A stretch of DNA of 64,000 nucleotides. Source: Phyllobacterium sophorae (GTDB taxonomy: Bacteria; Pseudomonadota; Alphaproteobacteria; Rhizobiales; Rhizobiaceae). The notes under the pieces are model-generated. The model did no database searches, was not told where the DNA came from, and saw only the letters and a list, made by a program, of their open reading frames with translations. The stretch covers positions 47,250 through 111,249 of the forward strand of contig NZ_PGGM01000019.1 of assembly GCF_003010965.1 (NCBI RefSeq), read 5' to 3'. The position numbers and the translations under genes were made by a program. Position 1 is the stretch's first letter. Each line of letters starts with the position of its first letter. Positions 49,691-58,890 of this stretch are shown piece by piece.

Positions 49691-50477
49691 CCGGTTCTCG
49701 CGAAAAAAAGCAGAGGATGACGCCTCGTGTGAGGGGAAGATGGGGCGCGCGCTAATGGCTGCCAAGGAGGGCGACTACGCAACGGCGCTCTTCCTATGGG
49801 AACCTTTGGCCAGGGAGGGAAATGCGCGGGCCCAAAACAATATCGGCGCATGTTTTGCCCGCGGATTGGGTGTTGCGAGGAATGCTGCCCTCGCCCATGA
49901 CTGGCTGACATTGTCGTCACGAGCCGGTGACCCGGTGGGCCAGCGCAACCTGGCAACCCTGCTCTTTTTGGGCGAGGGCATCGAACCAGATCACGAACAG
50001 GCAGCAGCACTCTATCGTGAGGCGGCCGAACAAGGCGACTGCGATGCTCAGGACATGCTGAGCTGGATGCTCCTGGAAGGCGAAGTCGTGGCACCAGATC
50101 CCGCACAGGCACGTCGTTGGGCACTTGCGGCCGCCCAAAATGGCTCGGCCGCCGCGATGACGCGGCTGGGAATGCTCTACCACAACGCAATCGGGGTGCC
50201 GCGTGACCCGGAGGAGGCGGTTCGCTGGTGGCAGCTTGGTGCCAAAGCTGGCGACGCCGACGGGCAAGCAATGCTTGGCGCCGCCTACCATCTGGGAAAC
50301 GGTGTCGTCCGCGATCCCGTCGCGGCATTCATGTGGCTGCTAATGGCGCGCCAAGGCGGCAGCGCACTAGCGGCGCCCTTCTTTGATGTGGTGCGTGCGA
50401 CACTCGATGAAGACCAACTTGCCCAGGCCGAGCGACTTGCTGAAAGACCAGAGGTCATGGAGGCGGGCCTGCCATGA
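49674..50477 (+). CDS. Sel1-like repeat protein in the selenium operon
   Basis: 267 residues made largely of Sel1/TPR-like repeats of about 36 residues with the A-x-G pattern: [97 protein letters not shown]. Such solenoids bind other proteins. No signal peptide, so cytosolic. It overlaps selA upstream and selB downstream (ATGA), which ties it to selenocysteine synthesis or decoding, or to formate dehydrogenase assembly. The specific role is unknown. Two consecutive ATGs at 49674 and 49677 are possible starts. Confidence 0.85.
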   Translation: MMSLLSRFSRKKAEDDASCEGKMGRALMAAKEGDYATALFLWEPLAREGNARAQNNIGACFARGLGVARNAALAHDWLTLSSRAGDPVGQRNLATLLFLGEGIEPDHEQAAALYREAAEQGDCDAQDMLSWMLLEGEVVAPDPAQARRWALAAAQNGSAAAMTRLGMLYHNAIGVPRDPEEAVRWWQLGAKAGDADGQAMLGAAYHLGNGVVRDPVAAFMWLLMARQGGSALAAPFFDVVRATLDEDQLAQAERLAERPEVMEAGLP

Positions 50478-52558
50478 TCGTTGGTACGGCAGGGCATATC
50501 GACCACGGCAAGACATCGCTGGTTAAGGCGCTGACCAACGTCGATACAGATCGGCTGAAAGAGGAAAAGGCCCGCGGCATTTCGATCGATCTCGGCTTTG
50601 CCTATATGCCCGTGGAGGGGGCAGAGACGCTTGGCTTTGTAGATGTGCCGGGACATGAAAAGTTCATCCACACCATGCTCGCGGGAGCCAGCGGCATCGA
50701 TTTTGCCTTGCTCGTGGTTGCTGCCGATGACGGTATGATGCCGCAAACGCACGAGCACCTGGCAATCATCGACCTTCTTGGTATCGAATATGGTGTTGTT
50801 GCGCTTACAAAGTCCGATGTTGTACCCAAAGAACGGCTCATCCAGCTTGAAACCACAATACGAAGCGAGCTTGCAGGCACAGCGCTTCGTGATGTGCCGA
50901 TAATCGCGGTGTCAACGGTTTCGGGTCAAGGTCTTGCGGCATTGCGCGAAGTGATTGTTGGTGCTGCCCGCCAATTCACCCGGCGCAGCGCAGCGGGCGG
51001 TTTCCGCCTGGCAGTCGATCGTTCGTTCACAATACACGGTGCAGGCACGGTCGTAACCGGGACTGTACTTTCGGGAATGGTATCAGTCGATAGTCATGTG
51101 ACCGTCAGCCCCTCGGGCCTTTCAGCCCGCATTCGTTCGATCCATGCACAAAACCGGCCAAGTGAAGTCGGCCGAGCCGGCGATCGCTGTGCTCTCAATC
51201 TCGTTGGCGCAGATATATCAAAAGCTGCCATCACGCGTGGCGATATGGTGCTCGACAGCAGCTTGTACGCGCCAACAAACCGGATTGACGCGACATTGCG
51301 TGTGCTTGGTTGCGAACGCAAGCCGATCGGTCACTGGTTTCCGGTGCGGCTTCATCATGCGTCCACCGAGGTCGGCGCTCGGATTGTCCTTCTGGATGAT
51401 GAGCCGGCAGCACCTGGAACCCGCACACGCGTACAACTTGTGCTTGACCGGCCGGTGGCCGCAGCGGTTGGTGACCGTTACGTTATTCGCGATACATCGG
51501 CACAACGCACGATCGGAGGTGGGCGCTTTGTGGATTTGCGCCCTCCGGGCCGCAAGCGCCGCACCGCGGAGCGAAGGGCACAGCTCGACGCGCAAGAGTT
51601 GATCGAGCCGGATCGGGCGATGGCAGCGTTGCTGGCGGTATCACCATTCTATCTGGATATTACTGCCTTCGCCCGCGACAGGGCGATGGCGTGGAAGGAT
51701 GTGAGTGCATTGGCGCAAGCAACAGGTGTTGTGCAGTTGTCCGTGGAGACTTCGGTTTTTGCCATGTCGTTGGGGCACTGGAAGGAATTCAAACGAGATT
51801 TGCTGGATCGGCTCGCAACGTTCCATGCTGACAATCCGGATTTGTTGGGGATAGGTATTGAACGGCTGCGGTCGCAGCTTGAGCCACGGCTGCCGTTGTC
51901 GGCATTCCGCTCAGCTCTGCAAAGTCTTGCCCGTAGCGGTGATATTGGACTCGAAGGAGCCTGGGTCCGTCTTGCCGGCCATGAAGTGACGATGGCCCCG
52001 GCGGATGAACGATTCTGGAAAGAGATCGAGCCGTTGCTCGGCGGTGCCGACCGGTTTCGCCCGCCGCGCGTCCGCGACCTTGCTGAATTGTTCGCCATGC
52101 CAGAATCGCGGGTGCGCCAGCTGCTGAAGCTCGGCGGTCGTATGGGCAAGGTGCACGAAATAGCGCATGACCATTTCTTTCTGCGCGGCACGGTTGCGGA
52201 AATGGTAATGATTGCCGCCGAGGTGAGCTTGGCCACTGCTGAAGGCTGGTTCACGGCTGCACAGTTTCGAGACCGCGTTGAAAATGGCCGCAAGGTTGCA
52301 ATTCAGATCCTTGATTTCTTCGATCACCACAGCATCACATTACGCCGCGGTGATCTTCGCCGTGTTAACCGGAACCGTCTGGATTTCTTTGCCGGTCCCA
52401 TTGATGGTGCGAGGGCTAGAAACGTTGTTTTTGGAGGAGAAACGTCCCCGGTGGGGCGTCCGGACTTCAAATCCGGGAGGGGCCGAGAGACGGTCTTTGG
52501 TGGGTTCGACTCCCACTCTCTTCCGCCATCCTCAACCAACCCCGGAAGCTCTCGATGA
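50474..52558 (+). CDS. selB: selenocysteine-specific elongation factor
   Basis: 694 residues. GTPase motifs are [16 protein letters not shown] (G1), [13 protein letters not shown] (G3) and LTKSDVVP (G4), followed by beta-barrel domains and C-terminal winged helices that bind SECIS RNA ([17 protein letters not shown] near the end). The normal SelB fold ends around residue 645. The last ~40 residues (from [17 protein letters not shown]) are translated from the tRNA-Sec gene, which lies inside this frame. The stop forms an ATGA overlap with the following gene, so the read-through tail appears to be the real end of the protein. Confidence 0.94.
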   Translation: MIVGTAGHIDHGKTSLVKALTNVDTDRLKEEKARGISIDLGFAYMPVEGAETLGFVDVPGHEKFIHTMLAGASGIDFALLVVAADDGMMPQTHEHLAIIDLLGIEYGVVALTKSDVVPKERLIQLETTIRSELAGTALRDVPIIAVSTVSGQGLAALREVIVGAARQFTRRSAAGGFRLAVDRSFTIHGAGTVVTGTVLSGMVSVDSHVTVSPSGLSARIRSIHAQNRPSEVGRAGDRCALNLVGADISKAAITRGDMVLDSSLYAPTNRIDATLRVLGCERKPIGHWFPVRLHHASTEVGARIVLLDDEPAAPGTRTRVQLVLDRPVAAAVGDRYVIRDTSAQRTIGGGRFVDLRPPGRKRRTAERRAQLDAQELIEPDRAMAALLAVSPFYLDITAFARDRAMAWKDVSALAQATGVVQLSVETSVFAMSLGHWKEFKRDLLDRLATFHADNPDLLGIGIERLRSQLEPRLPLSAFRSALQSLARSGDIGLEGAWVRLAGHEVTMAPADERFWKEIEPLLGGADRFRPPRVRDLAELFAMPESRVRQLLKLGGRMGKVHEIAHDHFFLRGTVAEMVMIAAEVSLATAEGWFTAAQFRDRVENGRKVAIQILDFFDHHSITLRRGDLRRVNRNRLDFFAGPIDGARARNVVFGGETSPVGRPDFKSGRGRETVFGGFDSHSLPPSSTNPGSSR
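52433..52528 (+). tRNA. selC: tRNA-Sec (anticodon TCA)
   Basis: A 96-nucleotide selenocysteine tRNA, including an encoded CCA (52526-52528). The eight-base acceptor GGAGGAGA pairs with TCTCTTCC (one G-T pair). The anticodon arm is CCGGA-cttcaaa-TCCGG with TCA at 52467-52469. There is a long variable arm, and the T arm is GTGGG-ttcgact-CCCAC. It lies entirely inside the selB reading frame, so selB transcription should produce it directly, or it needs its own promoter inside selB. The structure was folded by hand. Confidence 0.97.
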
Positions 52559-53049
52559 CAGCCGCTGCCACCTATATCGAGCGGCTCCAGAAAGCAGCCG
52601 ATGAAGCACAATCTTTGGAGGTCGCATATCGGCGCGAGGCTGCAACCCGCATAGCAGCGCTCGAACGCGAACGGGCAATCGCTTTTCGCCGCATGAATTT
52701 GATGCGGTCGGTTGCCGAGGCTGCCAAGCCGCAGGTGGACGACACCAGCGATCCAGTTGGGCAAAGTGGTGAGGAAATCGCAGTCGCCCGCGCGCTTGCT
52801 CTGGTGCGGGTCAGACTTGGCTGGTTGTCGGATAGTGAAACGCGCGACAAAACGCTTGCGCGTTTTGCGCCCGTGGTCATTGCACTTCATCGGGTCTCGG
52901 TTGGCCAAGATCAAGGCATGCCGGACGGTTCCCAGGCCATTGGTGAGGCGCTTGGCCGTTTTGAAGCCTGGTACGAAGGGGCCCACGGCGTCTCGTTCTG
53001 GATGCTTTTTGAAAATCCTATGCCGGACACCCCGCGCGTCGATTTCTAA
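52555..53049 (+). CDS. unknown protein coupled to selB
   Basis: 164 residues beginning in the selB stop (ATGA). The N-terminal ~70 residues are a charged alpha-helix, probably coiled coil (ERLQKAADEAQSLEVAYRREA, then AALERERAIAFRRMNLM). The rest is a compact helical region (ALALVRVRLGWLSDSETRDKTLARF, SFWMLFENPMPDTPRVDF). No signal peptide or known domain. As the last gene of the selenium/formate operon it may help formate dehydrogenase maturation, but that is only guilt by association. Confidence 0.8.
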   Translation: MTAAATYIERLQKAADEAQSLEVAYRREAATRIAALERERAIAFRRMNLMRSVAEAAKPQVDDTSDPVGQSGEEIAVARALALVRVRLGWLSDSETRDKTLARFAPVVIALHRVSVGQDQGMPDGSQAIGEALGRFEAWYEGAHGVSFWMLFENPMPDTPRVDF

Positions 53050-53271
53050 GCTCGATCACATTTCCCTGTGTTTCTGCCCATCGGCACATGCTTTCATGGG
53101 AAAAGTGATACTTCACACTTTATAGTTCAACGATACATTTTTTTATAATAAGGCAAAGTTTTAGCAAGAACAAAGACAGGTGGCTTGGTAGATTTCCTTT
53201 CCCGGTCTTGGGAAGGAAAAGCATTGCAGGTCGCGCGTTCGAGCGCTTCCGGCTACTTGAGGGAGTTTACA

Positions 53272-54288
53272 ATGTCAATCATCCGAAATCTTGTATTGGC
53301 TGGCATGTTTGCCGCGGCATCAGTTGCCGTTGCACCAGCTTACGCACTCACTGCGAAGGAATGCAGCGTCAAGTATCAAGCAGCGAAGGAGGCGGGAACG
53401 CTTGGCGGTCTGAAATGGAATGATTTCAGAAAGGCGCAATGTGGCTCTGATGCTGTCCCAGCGACGGACACGAAAAAGGCGGCAAGCAAGACAAAGGCCG
53501 ATACCGCAACATCCACGGCCACCGGTGGCGCCGATGGGGGCAATGGCCTGACGATGAAGGAATGCAGCGCCAAATATCAGGCTGCAAAAGATGCGGGAAC
53601 GCTGGGTGGCGTAAAGTGGAATGATTTCCGCAAGGCTGAGTGCAATGCCGGTTCTGCTGCTGCAGCTCCTGCAAGCCCAACCAAAACCACCAAAGCTGCA
53701 ACCGGTAACGACAGCGACGGCCTAACCATGAAGGAATGCAGCGCCAAGTATCAGGCCGCCAAAAGTGCAGGTACGCTCGGCAACCTCAAATGGAATGATT
53801 TCCGCAAGACTGAGTGCAGTGCAGGTGCGCCGGCAGGGACGAACCGGGAACCTCCACAAACGACGACAACAGCCACCGCTCCATCAGACAGTGGCGATGG
53901 CTCTGGTCTATCCATGAAGGAATGCAGTGCAAAATATCAGGCAGCCAAGAGCGCCGGCACGCTAGGCGGTCTGAAATGGAATGATTTCCGCAAGGCACAA
54001 TGCAGTGCAGGCGCGTCCGCGGCAAACGATGACGATACAGCTCCGACGGCTGATACGGCTACCTATACGGATGAGCCTGCTGCCCCGACGACGGCGGCTC
54101 CGCGCGGCGTGTCCTTTCCGAGCGCCGTTGCGACGAAATATTCGACCGAAAGTCCAGGCAAGGCCCGGATGCACACATGCCTCGCGCAATATTACGCCAA
54201 CAAGGAAAGGAACTCCCTTGGTGGTCTCAAATGGATTCAAAAGGGTGGCGGCTACTACAGCCTGTGCAATTCCCGATTGAAGAGCTAA
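53272..54288 (+). CDS. exported protein with Cys-pair KWNDFRK repeats
   Basis: 338 residues with a Sec signal (SIIRNLVLAGMFAAASVAV, then APAYA). Four near-identical modules of about 32 residues start at roughly 27, 93, 150 and 213: KECSAKYQAAK-AGTLGG-KWNDFRKA-C, each with one Cys at either end, joined by Ala/Thr/Asp-rich linkers. A fifth, diverged module closes the protein (TCLAQYYANKERNSLGGLKW to LCNSRLKS). The paired cysteines suggest disulfide-closed helical hairpins in the periplasm. ATG 53272 follows GAGGGAGTTTACA. Similar repeat proteins occur in rhizobia; function unknown. Confidence 0.85.
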   Translation: MSIIRNLVLAGMFAAASVAVAPAYALTAKECSVKYQAAKEAGTLGGLKWNDFRKAQCGSDAVPATDTKKAASKTKADTATSTATGGADGGNGLTMKECSAKYQAAKDAGTLGGVKWNDFRKAECNAGSAAAAPASPTKTTKAATGNDSDGLTMKECSAKYQAAKSAGTLGNLKWNDFRKTECSAGAPAGTNREPPQTTTTATAPSDSGDGSGLSMKECSAKYQAAKSAGTLGGLKWNDFRKAQCSAGASAANDDDTAPTADTATYTDEPAAPTTAAPRGVSFPSAVATKYSTESPGKARMHTCLAQYYANKERNSLGGLKWIQKGGGYYSLCNSRLKS

Positions 54289-54300
54289 GCGCCATAGCAT

Positions 54301-54336
54301 GATATGAGCTGCCAGATTAATTTGGCAGCTCATATC
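54301..54336 (+). terminator. 14-bp perfect inverted repeat after the repeat protein
   Basis: gatatgagctgcca pairs perfectly with tggcagctcatatc around an eight-base loop, starting 12 bases after the stop. No T-run follows, so it may be a bidirectional or factor-assisted terminator, or an mRNA-protecting stem. Confidence 0.6.
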
Positions 54337-54621
54337 CGCAACAATGGGAAACGGGGAAAAAACTCAAACGTCGTGGGCTCTCCTTAACACCGATGGCCTA
54401 GGACGCGAATTGTTGAAAAACCTTGCGCACCTGGATAACCAACAATCCCGGCGTACCCGGTGGATGTGATACGGCGCGCAAAGCCCAGGGGTAACCGGGT
54501 TTAATATCGCCTGCACGAATGCCTCAAAAAGGGGGTACTATTGCGTGTTGGGGTGCTTGTCCTTACAGCAGTTCTTAGTTGAAGGACAAACCGCAAATTC
54601 TGTCCTTGACGGGCCGCAGAT

Positions 54622-55914
54622 ATGCTGCGGATAGTTCCGGCTATGGAAGACATCGAAATATTTCAACGCATGGGCCTGGCGCTTGCTATCGGTGCTGCGG
54701 TTGGTGTCGAACGGCATTGGCGTGAAAAGGACGAAGAGGAAGGCAGCCGTACCGCTGGCATTCGGACGTTTACACTCATTGGTCTGCTCGGCGGCGTGGC
54801 CGGACTACTCGAACATTTTCTTGCGCGACCCGGCGGCATCCCGGGGATTGTCGTGGTCGGATTTCTGGTGACACTGACAGCGGTTTTTGCGGTGTTTCAG
54901 TTGCGTGAGGCAATCGCAGACGAGAACTACAGCGCGACGTCGGTTGTGGTTGCGATGCTCACATTCGCTCTTGCAAGTGCAGCCGTTCTGAGCAGCATGA
55001 CCGTCGCCTCCGCAGGTGGCGTAGTTCTGGTCGCAGTGCTTGCGAGCCGGGAATTTCTCCACGCCTCCATGCGCAAACTGCGCTGGTCCGAACTGCGCTC
55101 GGCCGTGATCCTTCTGGCGCTCTCCTTTGTTGTTCTTCCCATTGTCCCATCTGAGCCGGTCGGACCGTTCGGAGGTGTTTCACCGTCAAAAAGCCTGATC
55201 ATGGTCATTGTCCTGGCTGCAATTTCCTTTTGCGGTTACATCGCCGTGCGCCTGCTTGGTAGTGCGCGCGGCGAAATTGTCGCCGGTGCGATTGGCGGTG
55301 TGATCTCATCCACGGCAGCAACGATTTCAAACGCCCGGCGTTCGGCAAGTGAAGATCTAACGAGACCGCTTGCTGCCGGTGCCATCAGTGCTGGCGCCGT
55401 TTCGATGGTCCGAACCAGCTTTTTGGTCATTGTGTTGGCACGGCCACTTGCCTCAGAGCTTCTTCCGGTTCTGTTTTCCGCCGCCGCCGCCATGCTGGTC
55501 TATTCTGTTCTGCTTGCCCGGCAAAGTTCAGCCAAGCATCAGGAGGTCCTGCCAAAGAATCCCTTTGATCTTGATGAGGTTGTCAAGATGGCGGTGGTTC
55601 TCGTCGGTGTGGGATTTCTGGCCCGCGCAGCAAGCGAGACTTTTGGCGACGCCGGTTTGTTCATCGCTTCAGCGCTGTCAGGCCTTGCGGACGTCGATGC
55701 GGCAACCATAGCAGTGGCAGGATTGCTGCCGACCCTTTCGGTACAGACCGCGTCGCTGGCCATCGCCATTGCGGTCCTGTCCAACACGCTGGCCAAGGCA
55801 GTTTATGCGTCTATCTTTGGCACGATGGCCTTTGGCGCGCATGTCTGGAAAGCATCAATACTCGCCATTGCTGCGGCGGCGTTGTGTTTTGGCATGCTCG
55901 GATCGTGGTTGTAA
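54622..55914 (+). CDS. MgtC/DUF4010 membrane protein
   Basis: 430 residues. The N-terminal 140 match MgtC/SapB (LALAIGAAVGVERHWREKDEEEGSRTAGIRTFTLIGLLGG, the conserved membrane Asp/Glu-Arg pattern). The remainder is a DUF4010 membrane domain with about eight more helices (GAIGGVISSTAATISNARRS, SGLADVDAATIAVAGLLPTLS). This fused architecture is common in proteobacteria; roles proposed for relatives include magnesium homeostasis, but none is proven. An ATG at 54643 (MEDIEIFQ) is a good alternative start. Monocistronic, downstream of a hairpin. Confidence 0.88.
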   Translation: MLRIVPAMEDIEIFQRMGLALAIGAAVGVERHWREKDEEEGSRTAGIRTFTLIGLLGGVAGLLEHFLARPGGIPGIVVVGFLVTLTAVFAVFQLREAIADENYSATSVVVAMLTFALASAAVLSSMTVASAGGVVLVAVLASREFLHASMRKLRWSELRSAVILLALSFVVLPIVPSEPVGPFGGVSPSKSLIMVIVLAAISFCGYIAVRLLGSARGEIVAGAIGGVISSTAATISNARRSASEDLTRPLAAGAISAGAVSMVRTSFLVIVLARPLASELLPVLFSAAAAMLVYSVLLARQSSAKHQEVLPKNPFDLDEVVKMAVVLVGVGFLARAASETFGDAGLFIASALSGLADVDAATIAVAGLLPTLSVQTASLAIAIAVLSNTLAKAVYASIFGTMAFGAHVWKASILAIAAAALCFGMLGSWL

Positions 55915-55925
55915 GGCTCCGAGGC

Positions 55926-56234
55926 TCAAACGCTTTCCTGCCTGATGCCGAGCATCAGCCGCAGAAGTCTGATGGTATCGGCGGCCTCAATCATGATCGC
56001 TTTCGTTTCGTCAGCGTAGCGGAAGTCAAGATCATCAGCGAATTGACTCAATTGAACCGCGATATTGCGCGCCGGATCATTTGTCATTGAACCTGAGATG
56101 GCCGCCAGCGCCTGGTAGCAACGGATTGCCGCAGATGCTTCGCGAAGAAGCGCCCGCTTTTCGGCGGAAGCAAGAAAGAAAGGATCGTTTGCGTTTCTGA
56201 CCAGATCCCGGCTGATCCCATCGCGTACTCGCAT
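55926..56234 (-). CDS. small helical protein, unknown
   Basis: 102 residues, mostly amphipathic helix (AEKRALLREASAAIRCYQALAA, TKAIMIEAADTIRLLRLMLG) with no signal or membrane segment. The third of three clustered start codons (56234) has GGAG five bases before it. Convergent with the MgtC gene, 11 bases apart. Unknown family; codon use is consistent with a real gene. Confidence 0.6.
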   Translation of the reverse strand: MRVRDGISRDLVRNANDPFFLASAEKRALLREASAAIRCYQALAAISGSMTNDPARNIAVQLSQFADDLDFRYADETKAIMIEAADTIRLLRLMLGIRQESV

Positions 56235-56524
56235 CATCACTCCAGGTCGCTATTTCACCTGACTGAAACATGACAGGCGGCCACGGGAGCATATCATTCC
56301 AAGATGATCTGTTGGGTCATAAAGGAATTGCTTCCGGTGCGCGCAATCAGATTGCCAGAGCATCCAACAGTGTCAATTATACCATTCGGGTAAGAGCGAT
56401 CGGCAAACGATCGTCACTGCCGGCTGGACCTTAAGCCTGTACGAACGCCTGGGATCGAGTGGCTGCGAGGCTTTTGCCGGGTATGCCGATGATCGCTCTG
56501 CGTTTTTGTGATGCGATAATTCGC

Positions 56525-57324
56525 TTAGCCCGAGTCCCAGGTCGCAAGTTTGACCGCAGACGCGCCAGTTTTTTGTCTTTGGGCCTGACGTTCAAGAGGT
56601 ATTCGATAGACGGATACGTGCGAACGTGACTCGGCAGTGAATTCAGACCCGACCCAGTCCGCGTGCCTACTCTCCAGTTCGAACCCGGCCAACTGAGCCA
56701 TGAGATCCAGTTCTGCGGGCCGGATGTAGCGGTGAGGGGTGCGAAACACTCGGGATTGCCGACCTTCGCCGAACTTGAAATGATGCGATACGACGTGCTG
56801 TCGCACGACATCATAAGTGTCCAGTCCAATATAACCGGGTTCTGCCTGCCACACGACCGCCTTCTGACCTGGTGGCAGCTTGCGCAGGTCTGGCACTGAT
56901 AGCTCAATCACAAAGCGTCCGCCGGGCACCAGGTGGCGCGCCGCGTTGCGGAAGCAACTAACCTGCTCGGCTTGGGTCAACAAGTTCGATATTGTGTTAA
57001 AGACCAGATACACAAGCGAGTAGTTTCCCGCAGCGACGGTTGTCGCCATATCACCAAGAACAACAAGGATCGCCGCATCGTCGGCTTTCTTGCGCAGCTG
57101 CGCTACCATTGCAGGTGATAGTTCGATTCCGGCCGCAACACCTCGCTCGTGTAGCGGTACCGCCACGCGACCGGTTCCAATCGCGAATCCAAGGGCTCTC
57201 CCCTCGCGCGCAAGCTTTCGACCGTTGGCTGCAACACGTCAGGCGAGAACATTCCCGCATGCGGCGTGTCATAGCTCTCTGCTGCCTCAGTGTCCCAGAT
57301 ATCTTCTTGGCGCAGGAGGCGCAT
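56525..57324 (-). pseudogene. class I methyltransferase split by a frameshift
   Basis: Two overlapping minus-strand frames together form one methyltransferase. The N-terminal part runs from MRLLRQEDIWDTEAAESYDT to SLRARG near 57195. The C-terminal part contains RALGFAIGTGRVAVPLHERG (motif I), AAGIELSPAMVAQLRKK and YSLVYLVFNTISNL. They join if one G is restored in the GGGG run of gcgaggggagag (about 57192-57202 by inverse numbering). The gene is either disrupted or carries a homopolymer sequencing error. Everything downstream of the shift is open to 56525. Confidence 0.7.
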
Positions 57325-57675
57325 TATGTGACGTGAACTTGAGGATGACCAGTGCACGTGTGCAACAGTTGCGCTCCAGGCGAAGGCAATGTGTAACGTT
57401 CGCGCTGCGCAGACGACGACAGCCGCCGGAACGCTGCGGATTTTTTTCAACTGCATTTATGGCTACGCCGAGTGGTGAGCACACGGATTTGCCGTTGAGC
57501 CTGGCTGAGCCCTCTCAATGTGGGGCTTGCACACATCTGGAACTTACGCTCTCCGGCCTCATTCGTTCCAATCGTCACCTTCGCTTAAGTCGGGTCGCAC
57601 TTAGCCGATGGCAGGGGACATTAATCCACCGAGCCGACCGTTAGGTCGAGCGAAACCTTTAATATTCGAATCAGG

Positions 57676-58014
57676 ATGATTGCTACGAGCAGCATAGAAA
57701 CGAAAGACTTTGTTTTGGCCAGCGTGGTGATGAAGCGCCTGCTCCGGCAAGCAGACCAATGGCCAGTTTTGCCTCTTTGAAAACATCAGCGGCGGAAACA
57801 CGAAGACGCCGATCCACGTCCACGCCGAGGACGATGAAGCCATCTACCTCATTGAGGGCGAACTGACCGCTGTGGTCAACGGAGAGGCACATCCGCTGAC
57901 TGCTGGTCAAAGCATCTTTTTCAGCGCGGGGGGCCACATTAATTAGCGAACATGAGTGGCCGTTTGGCACGCTATATCTTGATTGATAGGCCAGCTCTCT
58001 TCGACAGGTCGTAA
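57676..58014 (+). pseudogene. degraded cupin-domain gene
   Basis: Three frames in succession carry parts of a small cupin. ATG 57676 gives MIATSSIETKDFVLASVVMK. A second frame gives NGQFCLFENISGGNTKTPIH, VHAEDDEAIYLIEGELTAV and HPLTAGQSIFF, then stops at 57944. A third gives NMSGRLARYILIDRPALF and stops at 58012. The metal-binding HxH and Glu of cupin motif 1 (HVHAEDDEAIYLIEG) are intact in the surviving piece. At least two frameshifts or small indels are required, so it is a pseudogene. Confidence 0.7.
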
Positions 58015-58160
58015 TAGCGGCGTTTTTCCAGCGGTCCCTGTTGATCTTGGTCAAAAGGTCTGAGTAATTTTAGTTCAATAAAGATTGATCCGGTGTCGGA
58101 TTAACAATGCCTCGTTCGTCCTAGGCTCGTCCATACTGTCAATTCAAAAGGATCACGATT

Positions 58161-58604
58161 ATGCCGAGTACCATACGCTTGCATCGCGTTCTGGCAACCA
58201 GCCCAGAAAAGGTTTATCGCGCGTTCCTCGAGGCGGACGCGCTCGCCAAGTGGCTTCCCCCCAACGGCTTTGCCTGCACGGTGCATCACTTGGAACCGAC
58301 AGTCGGCGGCACGTTCAAAATGTCCTTCCGCAACTTTACAACCGGCAAAAGCCACGCCTTTGGCGGCGAATATGTCGAGCTCGTCCCAGGCGAACGCCTG
58401 CGCTATACGGACAAATTCGACGACCCCAACCTGCCTGGCGAAATGGAGGTCATTGTGACGTTGACCAAAGTTTCGGTCGGGACCGAGTTGGATATAACGC
58501 AGGCAGGTGTGCCAGACGTCATTCCACCTGAGGCTTGTTATCTTGGTTGGCAAGAGTCGCTGCGAAACTTGGCAAGGCTCGTCGAGCCGCAGATCGACGA
58601 ATAG
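58161..58604 (+). CDS. SRPBCC/AHSA1-family protein
   Basis: 147 residues of the START-like AHSA1 fold: TIRLHRVLATSPEKVYRAFLEADALAKWLPPNGF, the central VGGTFKMSFRNFTTGKSH, and the C-terminal helix WQESLRNLARLVEPQ. Proteins of this family bind hydrophobic ligands or act in stress or polyketide metabolism. Intact and monocistronic, standing between two pseudogenes. No substrate suggested by the neighbours. Confidence 0.85.
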   Translation: MPSTIRLHRVLATSPEKVYRAFLEADALAKWLPPNGFACTVHHLEPTVGGTFKMSFRNFTTGKSHAFGGEYVELVPGERLRYTDKFDDPNLPGEMEVIVTLTKVSVGTELDITQAGVPDVIPPEACYLGWQESLRNLARLVEPQIDE

Positions 58605-58765
58605 CACATCAGGATCGTGCTCCTGTTGACGATTTTGGCTATCCGGTGTGAGAGCAGCCAAACACGCTAACGTCGGCATTGCCAATGCGAGCGGTCCTGA
58701 TTTGCTTCTGGCAAAGACGGCGTTTGGCAGGCGCGACCATCGGCTTGGAAGCCGATGGTCATTTT

Positions 58766-58890
58766 CATCGTTCAATTTCCTCGGAAAGTTGCAGGGCGTC
58801 GTCCACCTCAATCCCAAGATAACGAACCTGTGGTTTTCAAGTCTGGTATGACCGAGGAAGAGCTGAATTCCTCGAAGCTTGCCAGCCAAA
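58766..58890 (-). pseudogene. C-terminal relic of a tyrosine recombinase (phage-type integrase)
   Basis: On the minus strand one frame reads GKLRGIQLFLGHTRLENH. After a one-base shift another reads RYLGIEVDDALQLSEEIER and stop (58766). LFLGHTRLE followed by VRYLGIEVDDAL is the hallmark C-terminal box of tyrosine recombinases, with the active-site His in GH and the nucleophilic Tyr in RYLG. Upstream sequence has decayed beyond recognition. It marks a former mobile element in this degenerating stretch. Confidence 0.7.

Noticed and set aside
53112..53149. Promoter with TATAAT at 53144-53149 before the Cys-repeat protein
   Set aside because: The -10 match is perfect, but no acceptable -35 lies at 15-19 bases in this very AT-rich stretch, so it was not entered as a feature.
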